A DNA stretch of 64,000 nt, from the NCBI GenBank assembly GCA_963753185.1, contig CAVWBO010000007.1, forward strand, positions 1,426,001 to 1,490,000, in the 5' to 3' direction. Position 1 is the first letter of the stretch, and every line of letters starts with the position of its first letter. Shown in pieces: positions 15,462 to 25,015 of the stretch. The translations under genes and the position numbers were made by a program. Below the pieces are notes generated by a model, which was not told where the DNA came from, searched no databases, and saw only the letters and a list, made by a program, of their open reading frames with translations. Source of the stretch: SZUA-442 sp963753185 (GTDB lineage: Bacteria; Actinomycetota; Acidimicrobiia; Spongiisociales; UBA5794).

Positions 15462-18068
15462 ATGGCCGCGATGAACCCCACGTATCAGCCCCACGAGGTC
15501 GAGGCGCGGTGGTACCAGGTCTGGGAGGACTCCGGATCGTTCCGCCCCGAGGTCAATCCCGACGGTGACCCGTACAGCATTGTCATCCCACCACCGAACG
15601 TCACGGGTGTGCTGCACATGGGCCACGCCCTGGACCACGCGATCCAGGACGTCATCATTCGGCGCAAACGGATGCAGGGATATGCCGCGTTGTGGCTCCC
15701 GGGGACCGACCACGCAGGAATCGCCACCCAGAACGTCGTCGAGCGTGAACTCCGTGACGAGGGCCTGACGCGCCACGACCTCGGCCGTGAGGCCTTCATC
15801 GAGCAGGTCTGGGCGTGGAAGGCGAAGTCCGGTGGAACCATCGCCACCCAGATGCGCAGGCTCGGTGATTCGACAGACTGGACGAGGGAGCGTTTCACAT
15901 TCGACGAGGGCCTGAGTGCCGCCGTGCGGAAGGTCTTCGTCACGCTGTACGAGGAAGGCCTCATCTACCGGGACAACCGCATCATCAACTGGTGTCCACG
16001 GTGCCACACGGCGCTCTCGGACATCGAGGTCGAGTATGAGGACGATCCTGGCGAGCTGACCCACATCCGGTACCCACTCACCGACGGGAGTGGATTCATC
16101 ACGGTGGCGACAACGCGCCCAGAGACCATGCTCGGCGACACGGGTGTCGCCGTGCACCCAGACGACGAGCGCTACAAGGCATTTGTCGGCCGGACGGTCA
16201 CGCTGCCCCTGCTCGGCAGGGTGATCCCCGTCGTCGCGGACGACGGGGTCGACATGGAATTCGGGACGGGTGCCGTGAAGGTCACGCCCGCACATGACCC
16301 GCTGGATTTCGACATCGGGCAGCGCCACGGCCTCGAGCAGATCATCGTGATCGACACCGAGGCGCTCATCACATCCGCAGGCGGCCCATTCGCCGGCATG
16401 GACCGCTTCGAGGCGAGGGAGGCGGTCCGATCGGCGCTTCGCGAGATCGGGGCGATCGAGTCGATCGAGGACCACCCGCATTCCGTCGGACACTGCTCGC
16501 GCTGTCATACCGTGGTCGAGCCCCTGCTGTCCCTGCAGTGGTTCGTTTCCGTTGGGCCGCTCGTCCCACCTGCCATCGAGGCGGTGCGATCGGGCAGGTC
16601 GAGGTTCATCCCGAAGCGATGGGAGAAGAACTACTTCCACTGGATGGAGAACCTGCAGGATTGGTGCATCAGCCGCCAGCTGTGGTGGGGACATCGAATC
16701 CCTGCGTGGTACTGCGTCGCGTGCGGCGAGACGATCGTGTCGATGGACGACCCGACAGCGTGCACAGCGTGCGGTTCCGAGGAGCTCGTCCAGGACGACG
16801 ATGTGCTCGACACGTGGTTCTCATCCGCCCTGTGGCCGTTCACGACACTCGGGTGGCCAGACGAGACACCGGACCTCTCGACGTTCTATCCGACATCGAC
16901 CCTCGTGACAGGGTTCGACATCATCTTCTTCTGGGTTGCGCGGATGATGATGATGGGAACCCACTTCACGGGCGACGCGCCCTTCACCGACATCGTGATC
17001 CACGGCATGGTCCGTGACGCCGAGGGCCGAAAGATGTCCAAGTCGACGGGGAACGCCCTCGACCCCCTCGAGATGATCGACGAGTACGGGGCGGACAGCG
17101 TTCGGCTTGCCCTGATCCAGGCTGCAGCGCCAGGTCACGACGTCCCCCTCGACACGGACTGGATCGATGCCTCGCGTCGCTTCGGCAACAAGCTGTGGAA
17201 CGCGACGAGGTTCGCCGTCGAGTTCATGGACGTCGATCGAGTGCCCACAGACGGCGGATATCCCGAGGATCCCGGTCCTGAGGACCGTTGGGTCCTCGGT
17301 CGCCTCGCCGAGGTCGTCGAGGAGATGGACAGGTTGATCGACGCCTATCGGCTCTCGGACGCCTACAGCATGCTCTACACGTTCGCGTGGTCCGAGGTCT
17401 TCGACTGGTACCTCGAGATGGCGAAGGTCATTTCGCGGGACGAGTCGCGCGCAGATGCGATGAGGGCGACCCTTGGCGTCGTGCTTCGTGACCTCCTCAA
17501 GCTCTTCCACCCGGTCATTCCCTTCGTCACCGAGGAATTGTGGTCTCACCTCGCCGCGTCGCCGGACCTCCTGATCGCCTCGCCGTGGCCGAGCGTGCCT
17601 CGATACGAGGCACCGGACGGCATGGACTCACTCCAGGGCCTCATCACCGACGCTCGCCGTTTCCGAGCCCAGCACCAGATCCCCAGGGCGACGGATGTCC
17701 CCGTCATCGTCTCGATCGACGGCGACGCTCCCGTGTGGTGGCTCGACCAGCTCGCAGCGCTCGGGGATTGCTCGCCGATCGTGGGGGTCCGCCCCGACAG
17801 GACCGCCGGCCATGCGCGCCTCTCGGCTCCCGGTGTGGAGGGCTTCGTCCCGCTCGCCGGCCTGATCGACGTGGAGGCCGAGCGACCGAGGATCAACAAG
17901 GCGATCGCGGGCATCGAGTCGTCCATCGCCGCCTCGAGTTCGAAGCTCTCGAATCCGAGCTTCCGTGACAAGGCACCGTCACATGTCGTGGCGCAGGAGG
18001 AAGCACGTCTCGCAGAGCTGGAATCCGAGCTCGCCGAACAGCGGCGACTCCTCGAGGAACTCGGCTGA
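15462..18068 (+). CDS. valS: Valyl-tRNA synthetase
   Basis: Class Ia synthetase charging tRNA-Val. The 868-residue protein has the HIGH-type motif HMGH at 52-55, the CP1 editing domain (TTRPETMLGDTGVAV), KMSKS at 524-528, the anticodon-binding domain (LWNATRFAVEF) and a C-terminal coiled coil of about 60 residues rich in Glu, Leu and Arg. Two starts, 15462 and 15471, both have a purine-rich site upstream. Its end is 4 bases before folC, the usual valS-folC pairing. Confidence 0.97.
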   Translation: MAAMNPTYQPHEVEARWYQVWEDSGSFRPEVNPDGDPYSIVIPPPNVTGVLHMGHALDHAIQDVIIRRKRMQGYAALWLPGTDHAGIATQNVVERELRDEGLTRHDLGREAFIEQVWAWKAKSGGTIATQMRRLGDSTDWTRERFTFDEGLSAAVRKVFVTLYEEGLIYRDNRIINWCPRCHTALSDIEVEYEDDPGELTHIRYPLTDGSGFITVATTRPETMLGDTGVAVHPDDERYKAFVGRTVTLPLLGRVIPVVADDGVDMEFGTGAVKVTPAHDPLDFDIGQRHGLEQIIVIDTEALITSAGGPFAGMDRFEAREAVRSALREIGAIESIEDHPHSVGHCSRCHTVVEPLLSLQWFVSVGPLVPPAIEAVRSGRSRFIPKRWEKNYFHWMENLQDWCISRQLWWGHRIPAWYCVACGETIVSMDDPTACTACGSEELVQDDDVLDTWFSSALWPFTTLGWPDETPDLSTFYPTSTLVTGFDIIFFWVARMMMMGTHFTGDAPFTDIVIHGMVRDAEGRKMSKSTGNALDPLEMIDEYGADSVRLALIQAAAPGHDVPLDTDWIDASRRFGNKLWNATRFAVEFMDVDRVPTDGGYPEDPGPEDRWVLGRLAEVVEEMDRLIDAYRLSDAYSMLYTFAWSEVFDWYLEMAKVISRDESRADAMRATLGVVLRDLLKLFHPVIPFVTEELWSHLAASPDLLIASPWPSVPRYEAPDGMDSLQGLITDARRFRAQHQIPRATDVPVIVSIDGDAPVWWLDQLAALGDCSPIVGVRPDRTAGHARLSAPGVEGFVPLAGLIDVEAERPRINKAIAGIESSIAASSSKLSNPSFRDKAPSHVVAQEEARLAELESELAEQRRLLEELG

Positions 18069-18072
18069 ATCG

Positions 18073-19488
18073 ATGGACAGCCCAATCGTCCCGGTGGTGG
18101 CGAATCGAACCGATGCAGAGGCCTTCCTCGACGCTCGCATGGGTCACGGGGTGCAGCCAGGACTCGAGCGAATCACCGGGCTTCTCGAGTTCATGGGTGA
18201 TCCACACCGCACGTATCCGACGATCCACATCGCAGGCACGAACGGCAAGACCACAGTGACACGAATGGTCCAGCAGATCCTCGGGGCCCACGGCCTGGCA
18301 ACGGGAGGCTTCACGTCTCCCCACCTCGATCGTGTGGAGGAACGGTTCTCGCTCCATGGCGCACCGATCGACGCGGACTCGTTCACGGAGGCCGTGAGGG
18401 ACATTGCATGGTTCGTGACCGGATACGAGGAGGCGTCGGGTTCGCCTGTCACCTACTTCGAGGTGACGGCGGCTCTGGCGTTCTCGATCTTCGCGAACGC
18501 GGCCGTCGACGTCGCCGTGATCGAAGTCGGGTTGGGAGGTCGTCTCGATGCGACGAACGTCGTGGAAGCCGACGTCTCGGTCATCACGGGCGTGGACATC
18601 GATCACACCGAGTACCTCGGCTCCACCATCGAGATGATCGCTGCGGAGAAGGCGGCGATCCTGAAGCCTGACGGAACCGTCGTATCGGGTGCCCTCCCGG
18701 ATGGGGCGCACGCCGTGCTTGCGGCACGCGTCGAGGAGACGGGCTCACGATGGGTCGGTCTCGGCACCGACTTCTCCGTGCTCGATGCCGTGGTCGGGGT
18801 CGGGGGGTGGCTGTGCTCGATCTCGGGGGTGTATGACACGTACGACGAGATCTTCCTTCCGCTCCACGGCCGGCACCAGGTCGATCACCTCGCGACCGCG
18901 ATCGCGTGCAGTGAGATGTTCCTCGGTCGAGCGCTGGATCTCGACCTGCTCACGGCGGCCGCCGCTTCCGTCACCAGTCCCGGGCGACTCGAGGTCGTTG
19001 GCAGGCGCCCGATCGTCATCCTCGACGGGGCGCACAATCGACAGGGCTTCCTCGGCCTCTCTGCGACGCTCGACGAGGAGTTCCCTCCGATCCAATGGAA
19101 GCTCGTCCTCGGTCTGCGCGGGAATCGCGAAGTCAGCGATCTCCTCACCGTCCTCAAGGGCAGGGTCGACCGCGTGTACGCGACGGCAGCCAGGGACTCC
19201 GCCTCCCACGACGCCGCCGAACTCGCCGCGGGCGCAGCTGCCGTCCTCGGTGTCGAGGGCTCGGCCTTCGCCGATCCGTTGGACGCCGTGGAAGCGGCGA
19301 AGTCGGCCGCCGGACCAGATGGTGGCGTCATCGTCGCGGGATCGCTGTACCTGGTCGGTGAGGTCCACGGCGCACTTGCGGGTCCTGTGAGACGTCCTTC
19401 CGACGTGCACGTGCGGTACGACTCGCAGGCCCTCGTAGATGACGCAGGCGACGACGCGGAAGAGGAAGAAGACATCTACGACGGATAA
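18073..19488 (+). CDS. folC: Folylpolyglutamate/dihydrofolate synthase
   Basis: Adds glutamate to dihydropteroate and to folates. The ATG at 18073 lies 4 bases after the valS stop and gives 471 residues; the longer upstream frame reads antiparallel to ValS and is not used. The P-loop GTNGKT is at 55-60, followed by the FTSPHL loop, EVGLGGRLDATN (the catalytic Mur-ligase-like Glu) and DGAHN at the start of the C-terminal domain. The last 35 residues are acidic and unusual for the family but keep the frame open. Confidence 0.94.
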   Translation: MDSPIVPVVANRTDAEAFLDARMGHGVQPGLERITGLLEFMGDPHRTYPTIHIAGTNGKTTVTRMVQQILGAHGLATGGFTSPHLDRVEERFSLHGAPIDADSFTEAVRDIAWFVTGYEEASGSPVTYFEVTAALAFSIFANAAVDVAVIEVGLGGRLDATNVVEADVSVITGVDIDHTEYLGSTIEMIAAEKAAILKPDGTVVSGALPDGAHAVLAARVEETGSRWVGLGTDFSVLDAVVGVGGWLCSISGVYDTYDEIFLPLHGRHQVDHLATAIACSEMFLGRALDLDLLTAAAASVTSPGRLEVVGRRPIVILDGAHNRQGFLGLSATLDEEFPPIQWKLVLGLRGNREVSDLLTVLKGRVDRVYATAARDSASHDAAELAAGAAAVLGVEGSAFADPLDAVEAAKSAAGPDGGVIVAGSLYLVGEVHGALAGPVRRPSDVHVRYDSQALVDDAGDDAEEEEDIYDG

Positions 19489-19546
19489 CCTCGGCGACCG
19501 ACGCGTCCGCGGTGGTCGGCGTCAGAGAACTCCCCAGGAGCCCCAC

Positions 19547-19951
19547 ATGGCAGTTGAGCACACGTTCGTCATGGTCAAGCCCGATGGCGTCGCTCGCGGC
19601 GTGGTAGGTGAGGTCATCACCAGGTTCGAGCGCAAGAACCTCACCCTCGAGAACGTTCGCATGCTCACGATCAGTGACGACATGGCTGGCCGCCACTATG
19701 CCGAGCACACCGACAAACCCTTCTTCGGAGAGCTCGTCGCGTTCATCACGTCTGGCCCTGTCGTCGCCATGGAGTGGTCGGGCGAAGGTGCCATCGACGT
19801 CGCGCGGACGCTCATGGGTGTGACCAACCCCGCGCTCGCCTCCCCGGGGACGATCCGCGGCGACCTCGGCCTCGAGATCACCCACAACATCGTCCATGGA
19901 TCCGACTCGCCTGAGAGCGCCCGCAGGGAGCTCGACATCTTCTTCGGCTGA
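19547..19951 (+). CDS. ndk: Nucleoside diphosphate kinase
   Basis: Transfers the gamma phosphate between nucleoside triphosphates and diphosphates. The 134-residue protein starts at MAVEHTFVMVKPDG with AGGAG upstream. The active site His117 lies in NIVHGSD, and the Kpn loop region and the E at the end of GSDSPESA are conserved. It is a standard-length enzyme downstream of folC. Confidence 0.97.
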   Translation: MAVEHTFVMVKPDGVARGVVGEVITRFERKNLTLENVRMLTISDDMAGRHYAEHTDKPFFGELVAFITSGPVVAMEWSGEGAIDVARTLMGVTNPALASPGTIRGDLGLEITHNIVHGSDSPESARRELDIFFG

Positions 19952-20023
19952 GGCCGCCACCCCGTGGTCCCCCTCCTCGACGCCGGTGCGGCCATTCCCA
20001 GGGCCGATTGGCGATCGGGGAGG

Positions 20024-20029
20024 TACACT
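20024..20029 (+). promoter_or_regulatory. Probable -10 box for the mre operon
   Basis: TACACT lies about 30 bases before the mreB start in the gap after ndk. The same GGTACACT form precedes lepA and a close form precedes rplU, so it fits the organism's housekeeping -10. No convincing -35 is seen. Confidence 0.4.
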
Positions 20030-20058
20030 TGGCGCACTCCACGGCAGGTACCCATAGG

Positions 20059-21090
20059 ATGAACAGCCTTCTCTCTTTCGCCGGGCGCGACATGGCGGTC
20101 GACCTCGGCACCGCGAACACGCTCGTGTTCGTGCGCGGCCAGGGCATCGTCCTGAACGAGCCCTCGGTCGTCGCCATCAACACTCGCGACAACAAGCCCC
20201 TCGAGGTCGGTATGGCGGCCAAGCGGATGATCGGACGAACCCCGTCCTACATCCAGGCGATCCGCCCTCTTCGCGACGGGGTCATCGCCGACTTCGACGT
20301 GACGGAGAAGATGCTCCGCTACTTCATCGACAAGGTCCATACGGGCCGTTTCGCAGCACGCCCGAGGATCGTGATCTGCGTTCCGTCAGGCATCACGGCG
20401 GTCGAGCGCAGGGCGGTCGAGGAAGCGGCCTACCACGCCGGAGCGAGGCGCGCATACACGATCGAGGAACCCATGGCGGCGGCGATCGGCGTCGGTCTGC
20501 CGGTGCACGAACCGACCGGTTCGATGGTCGTGGACATCGGTGGCGGAACCACGGAGGTCGCCGTGATCTCCCTCGGAGGCATCGTGGTCTCCAAGTCGAT
20601 CCGCATCGGCGGCGACGAGCTCGACGAGTCGATCATCAACTGGGTCAAGAAGGAGCACAGCCTCATGCTCGGCGAGCGCACCGCCGAACAGGTGAAGATG
20701 GCGATCGGATCGGCGTGGCCGTATGCCGATGAGCCTGCGGCCGAGGTCCGTGGCCGCGACCTGATCTCGGGCCTGCCGAAGACCGTCGTCCTGTCGAGTG
20801 CGGCCATCCGCGAATCGATCGAGGAACCGGTCGAAGCCGTGGTCGACGCCGTCAAGTACACCCTCGACAAGACCCCGCCCGAGTTGGCGGCCGACATCAT
20901 GGAGCGGGGAATCGTCCTGACGGGTGGCGGAGCGTATCTCAAGGGCCTCGACGTTCGCCTCGCCCACGAGACGGGCATGCCCATCGTGACGGCCGACCGA
21001 CCGCTCCACAGCGTCGTCCTCGGGTCAGGTGCATGCCTCGAGGAGTTCGACGTACTCCACGTCGTGCTCCAGTCGTCTGGCCGCGCCTAA
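20059..21090 (+). CDS. mreB: Rod shape-determining protein MreB
   Basis: Actin-like filament protein that guides lateral wall synthesis. It begins at MNSLLSFAGRDMAVDLGTANT and has 343 residues. Phosphate 1 (DLGTANT), phosphate 2 (VVDIGGGTTEVAVI) and adenosine (LTGGGAYLKG) motifs of the actin ATPase fold are intact. It heads the cluster mreB-mreC-mreD-mrdA-rodA, which encodes the elongasome, so the cells are predicted to be rods or at least to elongate laterally. Confidence 0.96.
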   Translation: MNSLLSFAGRDMAVDLGTANTLVFVRGQGIVLNEPSVVAINTRDNKPLEVGMAAKRMIGRTPSYIQAIRPLRDGVIADFDVTEKMLRYFIDKVHTGRFAARPRIVICVPSGITAVERRAVEEAAYHAGARRAYTIEEPMAAAIGVGLPVHEPTGSMVVDIGGGTTEVAVISLGGIVVSKSIRIGGDELDESIINWVKKEHSLMLGERTAEQVKMAIGSAWPYADEPAAEVRGRDLISGLPKTVVLSSAAIRESIEEPVEAVVDAVKYTLDKTPPELAADIMERGIVLTGGGAYLKGLDVRLAHETGMPIVTADRPLHSVVLGSGACLEEFDVLHVVLQSSGRA

Positions 21091-21108
21091 CCGGGGCCGG
21101 TACCTCCC

Positions 21109-22014
21109 GTGTTCCCCCAATCAGGGCGCAGACCGAACAGGACGACGATCCTGTTCCTGTCACTGGTAGCTGTTGGCTTCATGATCGCGACGTTCGATGT
21201 GCGATCGGAGACGAACGCGCTCGGCGACGTCCTGCGCGAAGGCACGCAATCGGTGCTCACACCGTTCCAGAAGGCAGCCGACTGGGTCGTGAGCCCCGTG
21301 GTCGGATTCATCGACGGCGTGTCGAACCTCGCTGGCCTCCGCGACGAGAACACCCGGCTCGAGAGTCGTGTGCGTGAGCTCGAGGCCCAGGTCCGAGCGA
21401 CGGATGCGCTCGAGGAGCAGGTGACGCAGCTCGAGCTGATCAACGGCCTCGAGCTGGCCGAGCAGCTCTCGACGGTGACGGCCAGGATCTACTCCTCAGG
21501 TGCCACGCCCTTCGACAACGTCCGGTACATCGACAAGGGTGCAAACGACGGCATCCTCGTAGGTCAGGCGGTCGTCGACGAGGACGGGCTCATCGGGAGG
21601 GTGGACCTCGTCTCGGCGAACGATGCCCGCATCCGGTTGATCACCGATCCGCTCGTCTCGATCGGGGTCCGCGTGCAGTCGACGAACGAGACGGGCATCG
21701 TCTCCGGTAGGGGAGACGGACCCCTGAGGCTCGAGATGTTCCGTGCGAGCCAGCCGATCTACGAAGGGGCGCTCGTGGTCACGGATGGGTCGCGGTTCCC
21801 CCCCGGTCTCGTCGTGGGGACCGTCGGCGAAACGGCAGCCGCGGAAGTGGGCTTCGTCCTCCGATCGATCGTCGAGCCGGCAGCCAGCCTCTCCCAGGTC
21901 GACTATGTCAAGGTCATCGTCGGGTTCTCACCGATCGATGCGGACGTGGAGAGCGGCGTGGTTCCCACATCTCCCGATCCCTCGATCGATCCGGCGGCGA
22001 CGGGGGACGGCTGA
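21109..22014 (+). CDS. mreC: Rod shape-determining protein MreC
   Basis: Bitopic elongasome scaffold of 301 residues: a transmembrane helix at about 14-30, a coiled coil (LRDENTRLESRVRELEAQV) at about 77-110, then the periplasmic beta domain with the family pattern DKGANDGILVGQAVV and LITDPLVSIGVRV. Its stop overlaps the mreD start, and it starts at GTG 18 bases after mreB. Confidence 0.94.
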   Translation: MFPQSGRRPNRTTILFLSLVAVGFMIATFDVRSETNALGDVLREGTQSVLTPFQKAADWVVSPVVGFIDGVSNLAGLRDENTRLESRVRELEAQVRATDALEEQVTQLELINGLELAEQLSTVTARIYSSGATPFDNVRYIDKGANDGILVGQAVVDEDGLIGRVDLVSANDARIRLITDPLVSIGVRVQSTNETGIVSGRGDGPLRLEMFRASQPIYEGALVVTDGSRFPPGLVVGTVGETAAAEVGFVLRSIVEPAASLSQVDYVKVIVGFSPIDADVESGVVPTSPDPSIDPAATGDG

Positions 22015-22523
22015 TGCGCAGATCACGGATCGTGATCTCGCTCATCGCCGTCATCGTCGCCATCGTCATCCAGACAACGGTCTTCGCCGCTGGACGAATC
22101 GAACCACTCGGGGTCGCGCCCGCCCTCGTCATGCTCGTCCTCATCGGCATCGCTCCGCACATCGAAACCGAGTACCTCGTCCTCCTCGGCTTCACCGCGG
22201 GAATCCTGGTCGACCTCATCGGCTCCGGGACGCTCGGGTTGTGGGCGATGACCTACACGGCCGTCGCGTACTTCGCGGGTCGGTTCCGCTCCCGATTCTC
22301 TGACAGCGTGCTCATGTCGCTCGTCGCAACCTTCGTGCTCACCGTTTTCGGAGGCCTCGTATACGTGTTTCTCGGTACCCTCTTCGGACAGGAGACCGTC
22401 GGGGAACCGAACGTCGTGACGAAGACAGTCCTCCCGGCCGTGTGGAACGTCGTGCTGGCATATCCCGTCTTCTGGGTTCTGCGCTCCGCATTCGCCCCCC
22501 GTGACAGGAAGTGGGCCTCGTGA
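22014..22523 (+). CDS. mreD: Rod shape-determining protein MreD
   Basis: Integral membrane protein of 169 residues with about five hydrophobic helices and few charged residues outside the termini. Its position between mreC and a PBP2 gene, the GFTAGILVDLIGSGTLGLW segment and the C-terminal membrane helices fit MreD. It overlaps mreC by one base and the PBP2 gene by four (GTGA). Confidence 0.88.
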   Translation: MRRSRIVISLIAVIVAIVIQTTVFAAGRIEPLGVAPALVMLVLIGIAPHIETEYLVLLGFTAGILVDLIGSGTLGLWAMTYTAVAYFAGRFRSRFSDSVLMSLVATFVLTVFGGLVYVFLGTLFGQETVGEPNVVTKTVLPAVWNVVLAYPVFWVLRSAFAPRDRKWAS

Positions 22524-25015
22524 ACACATCGCTTCGGCTCGGCATCATCGGCGCCGTGTTCTTCGCGCTCCTCGGCCTCCTCACCCTCCGTCTGTGGACG
22601 ATGCAGGTCACCGAGGTCCAGGCGTATGAGCAACGTGCGGAGAGGAACCAGATCCGGGTCGTTCCTACCCCAGCGCCCCGAGGGGACGTCTTCGACCGCA
22701 ACGGCGTCAAGCTCGCAGGAACGAGATCCGCTCTCGCCGCCATCGTCGATCTCGCCCTCATCGAGACCTCCGACAGGGAACTGCTCGCACGGAACCTCGC
22801 AGCGTTCCTGGATGTGCCGGCTTCCGGGATCCTCGAGTCCATGGAGAACGACGCCCAGGGCGGGCTGCTCACGGTGGCGAGTGACCTCGACGACGATCAG
22901 GTGACGTTCCTCGTCGAGCATCGAGAGCAATTCCCGGGCGTGAGCATCATCCCGCAACCGGTACGGACCTATCCAGAAGGTGAGACGGCTGCCCACATCA
23001 TCGGCTACATCGGGAGGCCGAACGAGGAGGACCTCGAGCGCGAGGACGTCGGCAGGAGCGACGTGGTCGGAAAGGCTGGCGTGGAGCGGTCGTATGACGC
23101 GATGCTCCGTGGAACCGAAGGCCTCATCCAGTATCAGGTGGACGCCCAGCGCAAGGTGCTGTCCCTTGCCGGCGAGCAGGCGCCGGCGGCCGGGCAGAGC
23201 CTCGTGTTGACCATCGACGCCAAGCTCCAGCAGCAGCTCCAGGATTCGCTCAGGGACGGCCTGATCCTCGCCAGACAGCTGGAGATGGAAGAGCGAGCCG
23301 CGGAGCGGGCGTCACAGTCGCTCGGATCCCGATTGGCCGAAGCGCTCGCCGAGGCTCGTGCAGAGGCAGCCGAAGGTGATGCGGAGGGCGACGAGTCGAC
23401 GACATCGACTGCGCCAATCGGTGTGGACGACGATGACGTCGAGTCGCCGGAGCCCGAGGCGACGGTCGACGCTGCCGAGGTGCTCGCATCGTTGTATCCG
23501 GGTCTCCCGATCGACGACCAGGGTGTCTGCGTACCGGTCGAGCGGGTCGAGGTGCTCAACGGTGAGACATCCGCGATCTCGGGCATCGAACCGCGCTTCA
23601 TCCGCGTCGAGTCGATCTCGGAGGTCGATGGCGAGCTCGAGGCTGTCGTCTCGATCGGCCTCGAAAGGTTCACCGTGCGTGTGAACACGTCGTTCGGCGG
23701 CACCCTCCAGGTGCTCGACATCACCGAAGACAGGGTCATCCTGTACCACCGCGACCGCTGGTGCCCTGTGCGATCGGTCGGGGTCATCCTCGATCCGAGG
23801 GACGGATCGGTGCTCGCGATGTCGTCGTATCCGACCTTCGACCCTTCGGTCTTCGTTGACGGCCTCAGCTCGCAGCAGTGGGCGTCGCTCAGCACGGAGT
23901 CCGCCTTCCAGAACTTCGCCGTACAGGGGCTGTACGCGCCGGCTTCGACGTACAAGACCGTCCCGTACATCCTCGCCCTCGAGGAGGACTACTACCCGCT
24001 CGACCGCGGCGTTGGTGATGTCGAGATCGGTGGGGCGACGACGGACACGAACCCGGACGGTTCCCCCGCCGAACCAGACGAACCCCTTCCGCTGACCTCC
24101 GACACCGATGCGTACAACTGCTCGAGCGAGTTCAAGTTCACACTCAATGACGGCACGGTCCAGACCAAGCGCGATTGGAAGTGGCCATCGGGGCATGGGC
24201 CGCTCGACCTCCACGGAGCCCTTCAGGCATCGTGTGACCTGTACTTCTGGGATCTCGCCCTGCGCTTGTGGAACGAGCGCGGTGACGACTCCGGCATCGA
24301 CAAGGAGAACCTCGTCCAGGCCTACTCACGTGCCCTCGGGTTCGGTGAGTTGACGGGCATCGATCTGCCGTTCGAGCGCTCCGGCCTCGTCCCGGACCGT
24401 GCCTGGTTCCGCGCGGAGCAGCAGGCCGAGACGGGGCGCGTTCGACAGGAGGGTGGATGGGTAGGTGGCGACCTGATGGACCTCGCCGTCGGGCAGGGAG
24501 CGATGCTCTCGACGCCCCTCCAACTCGCGAACGGCTATGCGGCGATGGTCAACGGCGGTACGTTGTGGCAGCCGAGGGTCGTCCAGCAGGTCGTCGACTC
24601 GAGCGGAGGCGTGGTCGACGACTTTCCGCGAAGGGCGCTCGGTACCGTCGACATCTCCCGGCGAACGGTGGAGCTCCTGAAGGTCGATCTCCAACAGGTC
24701 GTCAACAACGCCGAGCGGGGGACCGCTCGGGCGGCGTTTGCTGACTTCGGCCCGAACGTCGAGCTCATCGGGGGGAAGACCGGCACGGGCGAGGTCATCA
24801 AGGCCGACAGGTCCGAGAGGTTCCGCCAGGTCGACAACGCCTTCTTCGTCGGGGTCGCTCCGATCAACAACCCGAGGTACGTCGTGTCGATCGTCGTCGA
24901 GCGCGGCGGTTCGGGCGGCCGTGTCGCCGCTCCCGTGGCGAGGCAGGTGCTCCAGTACCTCATCAATGGTCCAGACGCCGTGACAGCGCTCTCACCTGGA
25001 TTGGACGCGGACTGA
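22520..25015 (+). CDS. mrdA: Penicillin-binding protein 2 (elongation transpeptidase)
   Basis: Peptidoglycan transpeptidase of the elongasome. The GTG at 22520 overlaps the mreD stop and gives 831 residues. A membrane anchor (8-28) is followed by the dimerisation domain (RGDVFDRNGVKLA). The catalytic motifs are Ser476-TYK, SCD at 571-573 and KTG at 753-755. Between the end of the dimerisation domain (about 248) and the transpeptidase strand SVGVILDPRDGSVLAM (about 420) lies an insertion of roughly 170 residues: a charged helix, an acidic linker and a small domain with two Cys. Typical PBP2 proteins have almost nothing there, and they are about 600-700 residues long. Confidence 0.94.
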   Translation: MNTSLRLGIIGAVFFALLGLLTLRLWTMQVTEVQAYEQRAERNQIRVVPTPAPRGDVFDRNGVKLAGTRSALAAIVDLALIETSDRELLARNLAAFLDVPASGILESMENDAQGGLLTVASDLDDDQVTFLVEHREQFPGVSIIPQPVRTYPEGETAAHIIGYIGRPNEEDLEREDVGRSDVVGKAGVERSYDAMLRGTEGLIQYQVDAQRKVLSLAGEQAPAAGQSLVLTIDAKLQQQLQDSLRDGLILARQLEMEERAAERASQSLGSRLAEALAEARAEAAEGDAEGDESTTSTAPIGVDDDDVESPEPEATVDAAEVLASLYPGLPIDDQGVCVPVERVEVLNGETSAISGIEPRFIRVESISEVDGELEAVVSIGLERFTVRVNTSFGGTLQVLDITEDRVILYHRDRWCPVRSVGVILDPRDGSVLAMSSYPTFDPSVFVDGLSSQQWASLSTESAFQNFAVQGLYAPASTYKTVPYILALEEDYYPLDRGVGDVEIGGATTDTNPDGSPAEPDEPLPLTSDTDAYNCSSEFKFTLNDGTVQTKRDWKWPSGHGPLDLHGALQASCDLYFWDLALRLWNERGDDSGIDKENLVQAYSRALGFGELTGIDLPFERSGLVPDRAWFRAEQQAETGRVRQEGGWVGGDLMDLAVGQGAMLSTPLQLANGYAAMVNGGTLWQPRVVQQVVDSSGGVVDDFPRRALGTVDISRRTVELLKVDLQQVVNNAERGTARAAFADFGPNVELIGGKTGTGEVIKADRSERFRQVDNAFFVGVAPINNPRYVVSIVVERGGSGGRVAAPVARQVLQYLINGPDAVTALSPGLDAD

